A stretch of DNA of 47,033 nucleotides from an uncultured Eubacterium sp. (GTDB taxonomy: Bacteria > Bacillota > Clostridia > Lachnospirales > Lachnospiraceae). The position numbers and the translations under genes are program-made. The stretch is from positions 1-47,033 of the forward strand of contig CAJFUA010000062.1 of the NCBI GenBank assembly GCA_904420085.1. Direction: 5' to 3'. Of this stretch, positions 41,756 to 47,033 are shown in pieces. Each line of letters opens with the position of its first letter. The stretch's first letter is position 1. The notes under the pieces were generated by a model, which ran no database searches, was not told where the DNA came from, and saw only the letters and a list, made by a program, of their open reading frames with translations.

Positions 41756-43060
41756 TTAATAAATACTGTCCAACACTTCAAAATAATTTTCAAATGTCTT
41801 GTTGCAGCACATAGGATTGTCGATAACCACCCCTTCCAGCTTTAAACCTGCCATGGCAAAACTCATAGCTACGCGGTGGTCATTATATGTCTCAATCTCA
41901 GCGCCATGTAATACACCCGGTATAATCAAAACATTGGTACTTCCGTTTTCTTCCAATATCCGTGCTTTACATCCTAATTTTTGTAATTCATTGACAATTA
42001 CCTGAACCCTGTCGGATTCCTGTCCTCGGATATGTTCAATATTGCATATTTTTGTGGGTGTCTTGGCAAAAGCTGCAATGACAGCCATCGTCAGTGCCTG
42101 ATCGGAAAAATCCGACATATCCGTTTCCATTCCGGCATAGGATTTCACTGCTGATGCGTCAATTTCCACAGCTTCCTTCTCTTCTTTTAGTATGCAGCCC
42201 AATTTTTCAAGTATGTATAAAAATTTTACATCTCCCTGCATGGAATTTAAACGGATGCCTTTCACTCTGCTTTTGACACCTAACAATAATGCCATTGCAT
42301 AGAAATAACAGGCAGCCGACATATCCGGCTCAATGTCATATTCCTTTAAGGAAAATCTCTGTTTCCCGATAACATAAGTTTTTGTACCCTCTGAAAATTG
42401 TCGGCTTTCTTCCTGCTGATACCTGATACCGAACTGTTCCAGCATATTTAACGTAATTTTAATATATGCACCATCCACTCTGGAACCGGTCAATTCCACT
42501 TTCATTCCGTGAACCGCTCCTGCCATCAACAGTGCACTGGCATACTGGCTGCTTTTTGACGTATCAATACTGATATCCGTCTGTCCGATTCCTTTTGAAT
42601 GTATCTCAAGGGGGAAATGTCCCTCTTCTTCCAGACAATGTATGACAACACCCTTTTCTTTCAAGGTTTCCAGTAACTGACTCATGGGACGCCGTTTCAT
42701 CTGTTCCGAAGACTCCAACCGATAGTCACCGCCGCATACGGTAAGTAATACGGTCATGAATCTGGCGGCAGTTCCTGCGCTTCTCACATTTATGGTCACA
42801 TTATTTTTAGGAATACGGCCATTTTCACCTTTTATAATTACTTCTTTCTTATTCTCATCTACACGAAATTCAAATCCCAGTTTTTCCAGACAGTCTAAAA
42901 AGGCTCTGGAGTCATCACTAAACAGAACGCCTTTCAACTTACACGTTCCATCAGAAAGGGCTGCAAGCATCAGTGCTCTGTTTGTAATGCTTTTGGAACC
43001 GGGTACTTCTACGCAGATATTTTTTTTCTCCCTTATTGGTTTTACGTAATATTTGTCCAT
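41756..43060 (-). CDS. aroA: 3-phosphoshikimate 1-carboxyvinyltransferase (EPSP synthase)
   Basis: It transfers enolpyruvyl from PEP to shikimate 3-phosphate in chorismate synthesis. The 434-aa two-domain protein has GSKSITNRALMLAAL (PEP and substrate site), SAGTAARFM, RRPMSQLLETL, SSQYASALLMAG and YNDHRVAMSFAMAGL near the end. It lies 53 nt after queA on the same strand with a weak ribosome site (AGGTAG). It feeds chorismate to both trp and tyrA of this window, though it is separate from them. Confidence 0.97.
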   Translation of the reverse strand: MDKYYVKPIREKKNICVEVPGSKSITNRALMLAALSDGTCKLKGVLFSDDSRAFLDCLEKLGFEFRVDENKKEVIIKGENGRIPKNNVTINVRSAGTAARFMTVLLTVCGGDYRLESSEQMKRRPMSQLLETLKEKGVVIHCLEEEGHFPLEIHSKGIGQTDISIDTSKSSQYASALLMAGAVHGMKVELTGSRVDGAYIKITLNMLEQFGIRYQQEESRQFSEGTKTYVIGKQRFSLKEYDIEPDMSAACYFYAMALLLGVKSRVKGIRLNSMQGDVKFLYILEKLGCILKEEKEAVEIDASAVKSYAGMETDMSDFSDQALTMAVIAAFAKTPTKICNIEHIRGQESDRVQVIVNELQKLGCKARILEENGSTNVLIIPGVLHGAEIETYNDHRVAMSFAMAGLKLEGVVIDNPMCCNKTFENYFEVLDSIY

Positions 43061-43113
43061 AATATTGCATCTACCTATATATTATTTGATATTTTTTTGT
43101 TCATATGCATTTG

Positions 43114-44157
43114 CTATTGAATCAACATTGCATCACCAAAACTGAAAAACCGGTATTTTTCTTTTACCGCCTCCTGATATGCATTTAATACGTTTTCTCT
43201 CCCCGCCATGGCGGATACCAGCATCAGCAGTGTGGACTCCGGCAGATGAAAATTGGTTATCAGACAGTCCACGGCTTTAAACTGATATCCCGGATAAATA
43301 AATATCTGAGTCCATCCGCTTCCGGCATGCACAATACCATGTTCATCGGTCACCGTCTCCAATGTCCTTGTACTGGTGGTACCCACGGAAATAATTCTGC
43401 CACCACCGGCACGGCAGTCATTAATCATTCGGGCGTCTTTTTCATCCACCATATAAAACTCTGAATGCATATGATGTTCCAATATGTTCTCTACTTTCAC
43501 CGGCCGAAACGTTCCCAGTCCCACGTGAAGTGTTACATGAGCAATTTTCACACCTTTTTCTTCTATTTCTTTTAGCAACTCCTTCGTAAAATGAAGTCCT
43601 GCGGTAGGCGCCGCTGCCGATCCCTCGTACTTGGCATAAACAGTCTGATATCTGTTTTTGTCTTCTAGCTTATGAGTGATATAAGGCGGAAGAGGCATCT
43701 CTCCCAGTTTGTCTAGCACTTCCTCAAAAATACCCTCGTAGTGAAACTGTATCAGGCGGTTTCCTTCCTCCACCACATCTAAAACCTCACCTGTCAACAG
43801 TCCGTCGCCAAAACTGATTACCGCTCCCGGTCTGCATTTCTTTCCCGGTTTTACCAGCGTTTCCCATATATCATTCTCTCTGCGCTTCAAAAGAAGCACT
43901 TCAATTTTTGCATCTGTTCCTACTTTATTTCCATACAGTCTGGCAGGCAGAACTTTGGTATCATTAATTACCAGACAATCGCCTTCTTTTAGATAATAAA
44001 TAATATCCTTAAATACATGATGTTCCACATGACCGCTTTGTTTATCAAGCACCATCAGCCTGGAACTGCTTCTGTCCTCCAAAGGATCCTGCGCAATCAG
44101 TTCCTGAGGCAAATCGTAATAATAATCATGTAAACTCATTTTTTCTGTATGACACAT
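43114..44157 (-). CDS. queA: tRNA preQ1(34) S-adenosylmethionine ribosyltransferase-isomerase
   Basis: It adds the ribosyl part of AdoMet to preQ1 at tRNA position 34, giving epoxyqueuosine. The 347-aa protein contains the family signatures [34 protein letters not shown] and [11 protein letters not shown]. The C-terminal region has GTTSTRTLE and [16 protein letters not shown]. The start at 44157 (MCHTEK) is chosen because GGAG lies 7 nt upstream; the next Met at 44139 has no clear site, and the one at 44202 lies inside dtd. It is probably co-transcribed with dtd. No other queuosine genes are here. Confidence 0.95.
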   Translation of the reverse strand: MCHTEKMSLHDYYYDLPQELIAQDPLEDRSSSRLMVLDKQSGHVEHHVFKDIIYYLKEGDCLVINDTKVLPARLYGNKVGTDAKIEVLLLKRRENDIWETLVKPGKKCRPGAVISFGDGLLTGEVLDVVEEGNRLIQFHYEGIFEEVLDKLGEMPLPPYITHKLEDKNRYQTVYAKYEGSAAAPTAGLHFTKELLKEIEEKGVKIAHVTLHVGLGTFRPVKVENILEHHMHSEFYMVDEKDARMINDCRAGGGRIISVGTTSTRTLETVTDEHGIVHAGSGWTQIFIYPGYQFKAVDCLITNFHLPESTLLMLVSAMAGRENVLNAYQEAVKEKYRFFSFGDAMLIQ

Positions 44158-44176
44158 AAATTTCTCCATTCTTCTA

Positions 44177-44623
44177 CTATAATTCTCTGCTGTCCAGTAC
44201 AACGGTAAAAGGACCGTCGTTTTCCAGACTCACTTTCATGTCCGCACCAAAAACTCCGGTTTCCACTACCGGCACCTGTTTTTTGCATGCGGCAATAATA
44301 TATTCATACATTTCTTCTGCCATATCCGGTGCTCCCGCATTGATAAATGATGGTCTGTTTCCTTTTTTACAGTCGGCATATAAGGTAAATTGGGAAACAA
44401 GCAGCAATGCCCCCTTTACATCTGCCAGTGCCAGATTGGTCTTTCCCGCTTCGTCCTCAAAAATACGCATGCCAATTAATTTTTTTACCATCTTATCCGC
44501 TGTTTCCTTTGTGTCTTCCTTAGATACACCAATCAAAACAAGAAAACCTTTATTTATCTTTCCTGCAATATTGCCTTCAACGGAGACATTTGCATGGTTT
44601 ACCCTTTGAATTACAAATTTCAT
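44177..44623 (-). CDS. dtd: D-aminoacyl-tRNA deacylase
   Basis: DTD removes D-amino acids, and glycine from tRNA-Ala, wrongly attached to tRNA. The 148-aa protein matches the family: [17 protein letters not shown] at the start, [20 protein letters not shown] with the catalytic-pocket [18 protein letters not shown] and the cross-subunit Gly-Pro motif [12 protein letters not shown] at the end. It has an AAGGAAG site. A D-amino acid proofreading enzyme alongside alr in the same region is suggestive but not linked by operon. Confidence 0.97.
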   Translation of the reverse strand: MKFVIQRVNHANVSVEGNIAGKINKGFLVLIGVSKEDTKETADKMVKKLIGMRIFEDEAGKTNLALADVKGALLLVSQFTLYADCKKGNRPSFINAGAPDMAEEMYEYIIAACKKQVPVVETGVFGADMKVSLENDGPFTVVLDSREL

Positions 44624-44756
44624 TTTATCTTCTTCCTTCTACCAAATCCGATTTCATTATTTCATAATATCATCTTTTATTTTTCCAGTTTTTTACATTA
44701 TCATAATATATTGATATATTATTGAATATTTATTCCTGATTTTTTTACCATAGAAA

Positions 44757-44784
44757 AGAGGTCAACTGTTTTCAGCTAACCTCT
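44757..44784 (-). terminator. Terminator of pheT
   Basis: A 12-bp stem (44757-44768 with 44773-44784, two G-U pairs in RNA) has a TTTT loop on the plus strand and, read on the minus strand, a TTTTC tail. It lies 26 nt past the pheT stop. The remaining gap to dtd (44624-44756) is AT-rich and carries an ATAATATAT-TG-ATATATTAT palindrome at 44703-44722 and probably the dtd promoter. Confidence 0.85.
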
Positions 44785-44810
44785 AATGATTCTTTCATCC
44801 GTCACCGCAA

Positions 44811-47033
44811 CTAGCCACGCAACTGGATTCCCAGCCCTTCCAGACCATTTAAAATCTTCTTCATTGCTCCGGCAACGTCGTTTTCCTCCAGCGTTCTGTC
44901 CTTAGCCCGGACTACAATATTGTAAGCTACGGATTTATATCCTTTCTCAATCTGGTCGCCTTCATAGATATCAAACAGCCTGTAACTTTCCAGTATTTTT
45001 CCGCCACGCTGTTTGATAACTTTCTCAATCTGTCCCACCAAAATTTCTTTTGGAACAACCATGGAAATATCCCGTGACACGGCAGGGAATTTTGCAATTC
45101 CTTTGTATTTCTTTTCAAAATCTGCCATTTCATATACATAAGGCATATCAATAACCGCCACATAAGCTCTTGTCTTCATGTCATAGCTTTCACAGACAAC
45201 CGGATGTACTTCTCCTAAATACCCAATCACTGCATCTTTGTATAATATATTTGCCTGACGTCCCGGATGCAAGAATGTCTTTCCGGCATTTGCATCATAT
45301 TCTACCTGGCTGTCCATTCCTACCTGTCCTAAAAATTCCTCCACGACACCTTTCATGGTAAAGAAATCTCCCTCTCCGTAGAAACCAAGGGTAAACTGCA
45401 TTCTCTCATCAGGAAGGTCTGTGACCGGAAGTTCCTTTGGCAGATAGATATTTCCCATTTCAAACAGGCGGACATCTTTATTTCTCCGATTATAATTGGT
45501 TGCCAGTGATGTGAGCATACCGTTGAGCGGCGTAGTTCTCATCACACTAAAATCTTCGCCCAGAGGGTTTGAAATACAGACTGTTTTTCTCAGTTCACTG
45601 TCCGTAGGCAGTAACAATTTATCAAATACTTTCGGACTTTCAAAAGAATAGGTCATTCCCTGTGAAAATCCACAGTACAGCGCCACACTTCTGGCAATCT
45701 CGTCAATCTTTAATTTATCAGACAGTTTTCCTGTCGTTGCCTCTCCACTAGGAAGTGTGGTAGGAATTTTATCATATCCGTAGAATCTGGTGATTTCTTC
45801 TGCGATATCGCACATTCCAATCAAATCCTGTCTGAATGTAGGCACAGTAATCGTCTTTGTCTTTTCGTCATATTGCAACTCTAACGGGGAGAAATAACGT
45901 ACCATTTCTTCTTCCGATAATTCAAATCCAATCAGATTATTTACATAATCCGGTTCAAACGGAATGGTTCTCTCTTCCCTCTTTTCAGGATACACATCCA
46001 CCATTCCTTCCACAACCTCTCCTGCTCCCAGTTCTTCAATCAACTGACATGCCCTGTTTATTGCGGCTTCTGCATTATTCGGGTCAAGACCTTTTTCAAA
46101 TTTACCGGAGGCATCCGTTCTAAGTCCCACTCTTTTTGAAGAAAGACGAATATTGGTTCCGTCAAAACATGCCGCCTCAAACAGTACATTCTGTACATCA
46201 TCCGTAATCATGGAGTTCTCGCCTCCCATAATGCCAGCCAGCCCCACTGCTTTTTCTCCATCGCAAATCATCAGCATATCGCTGTCCAATTCACGCTCCT
46301 GACCGTCCAGAGTTACAAACTTTTCGCCTTCCTCAGCACGGCGCACAACAATTTTATTTCCTGCAATGGTATCAAGGTCGTATGCATGCATTGGCTGTCC
46401 GAATTCTTCCATTACATAGTTTGTAATATCCACCAGATTATTAATCGGCCTGATTCCACAGGCTGCCAGTCTTCTCTGCATCCATTGCGGTGACGGCGCT
46501 AACTTTACATTTTTAACCACTCTTGCACAATATCTCGGGCAAAGTTTTGTATCTTTTACTTCCACAGAAATATCATCATTGACATTCCCCTTGCTTCCAA
46601 CCACTTTTGTCTCCGGAGCATAAAACGGTTTTCCGAAAGTTGCGGCAGCCTCCCTGGCAATACCAATTACACTGTAGCAGTCTACTCTGTTGGATGTGAC
46701 TTCATATTCAAAAACCGTGTCATGAAGTCCCAGCACTTCCACTGCATCTGCTCCCACTTCCACATCATCATCAAAAATATAAATGCCGTTTTCCGGCGCT
46801 TCCGGGTAAAAATCTGTAGTAGAACCAAGTTCTTCAATGGAACACATCATACCGTTTGATTCCACGCCGCGGAGTTTTCCTTTTTTGATTTTTATTCCGC
46901 CGACTGTCTTTGTTCCATCGTGACCTCCTGCCACTCTTCCGCCATCCAATACTACCGGAACTTTCTGTCCTTCTTTTACATTGGTCGCTCCAGTCACAAT
47001 CTGTGTAACCTCATTCCCGATATTTACCTGACA
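44811..47033 (-). CDS. pheT: Phenylalanyl-tRNA synthetase beta subunit (5' end cut by the window)
   Basis: PheT is the larger subunit of the alpha2-beta2 enzyme that charges tRNA-Phe. The frame stays open to the right edge (it reads CQVNIGNEV before the GTG at 46997), so about 60 N-terminal residues of a roughly 800-aa protein are missing; 740 are visible. Visible domains are the tRNA-binding EMAP-like domain, B3/B4 editing domain (SNRVDCYSVIGIAREAAA, TNYVMEEFGQPMHAYD), B5, catalytic-like core, and the ferredoxin-like anticodon-binding domain at the C-terminus (FPAVSRDISMVVP). pheS should lie just beyond the edge. Confidence 0.97.
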   Translation of the reverse strand, partial: CQVNIGNEVTQIVTGATNVKEGQKVPVVLDGGRVAGGHDGTKTVGGIKIKKGKLRGVESNGMMCSIEELGSTTDFYPEAPENGIYIFDDDVEVGADAVEVLGLHDTVFEYEVTSNRVDCYSVIGIAREAAATFGKPFYAPETKVVGSKGNVNDDISVEVKDTKLCPRYCARVVKNVKLAPSPQWMQRRLAACGIRPINNLVDITNYVMEEFGQPMHAYDLDTIAGNKIVVRRAEEGEKFVTLDGQERELDSDMLMICDGEKAVGLAGIMGGENSMITDDVQNVLFEAACFDGTNIRLSSKRVGLRTDASGKFEKGLDPNNAEAAINRACQLIEELGAGEVVEGMVDVYPEKREERTIPFEPDYVNNLIGFELSEEEMVRYFSPLELQYDEKTKTITVPTFRQDLIGMCDIAEEITRFYGYDKIPTTLPSGEATTGKLSDKLKIDEIARSVALYCGFSQGMTYSFESPKVFDKLLLPTDSELRKTVCISNPLGEDFSVMRTTPLNGMLTSLATNYNRRNKDVRLFEMGNIYLPKELPVTDLPDERMQFTLGFYGEGDFFTMKGVVEEFLGQVGMDSQVEYDANAGKTFLHPGRQANILYKDAVIGYLGEVHPVVCESYDMKTRAYVAVIDMPYVYEMADFEKKYKGIAKFPAVSRDISMVVPKEILVGQIEKVIKQRGGKILESYRLFDIYEGDQIEKGYKSVAYNIVVRAKDRTLEENDVAGAMKKILNGLEGLGIQLRG

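Noticed and set aside
44703..44722. AT-only palindrome upstream of dtd as an operator
   Set aside because: It consists almost wholly of A and T alternation in a very AT-rich gap, where such dyads arise easily by chance.
1..47033. CRISPR array, prophage, integrase, insertion sequence, rRNA or tRNA genes
   Set aside because: I saw no regularly spaced direct repeats, transposase or integrase proteins, or tRNA-like cloverleaf with an anticodon loop; the only cloverleaf-like fold (8791-9040) lacks tRNA features.

Overview
The window looks like chromosomal DNA of a low-GC Gram-positive anaerobe of the class Clostridia, most likely Lachnospiraceae. The reasons are AT-rich intergenic DNA with strong AGGAGG-type ribosome binding sites, a tryptophan T-box leader, a Rex regulator, a eukaryotic-like (type II) NADP-isocitrate dehydrogenase, a very Cys-rich small protein of a kind I associate with this family, and teichoic-acid-type glycopolymer genes. 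Genus is inferred from protein character only. I see no rRNA, tRNA, CRISPR array, insertion sequence, prophage or integrase. Most genes lie on the minus strand.

Left part (1-9 kb). A minus-strand block runs rex > nnr (NAD(P)HX repair) > alr (alanine racemase) > mazF, then yebC > HAD phosphatase behind its own promoter. A consensus promoter and a good Rex operator sit before rex, next to a divergent ABC-F ATPase gene. An orphan carbamate kinase follows, then a roughly 250-bp imperfect palindrome separating it from ppk1.

Middle (9-23 kb). Polyphosphate kinase and a GGNGS-type phosphofructokinase form a pair. They are followed by an ABC exporter, a secreted fibronectin-III protein, icd and a propeptide-less subtilase. 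A plus-strand cluster encodes an 80-aa Cys/Gly/Asn-rich protein, a Met/Asp-rich protein and a small helical protein; it may have a sporulation-type promoter. Next come leuS, with unusual signature motifs, and an L,D-transpeptidase-fold protein that has lost its catalytic Cys.

Tryptophan region (23-30 kb). A T-box leader with a UGG specifier and a matching UGGC acceptor-binding bulge controls trpE-G-D-C-B-A and probably a trailing HAD gene. trpF is missing. A 34-bp perfect hairpin lies between the T-box terminator and trpE. Upstream is an EF-G-like GTPase with altered G motifs, and then plus-strand tyrA.

Right part (33-47 kb). A tight five-gene minus-strand operon (TagF-like polymerase > ATP-grasp/HAD fusion > DegT aminotransferase > GT2 glycosyltransferase > rmlA) probably makes a decorated phosphopolymer of the cell surface. 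Its promoter carries a 17-bp palindrome over the spacer and the -10 box. Upstream are aroA, queA, dtd and, cut by the window edge, pheT. Aromatic amino acid metabolism recurs across the window (aroA, tyrA, trp, pheT).

The best candidates for something undescribed are the ATP-grasp/HAD-containing surface-polymer operon, the two multi-hairpin palindromic elements (8.8-9.0 kb and 29.7-29.85 kb), and the Cys-rich/Met-rich gene trio at 17.8-19.0 kb.
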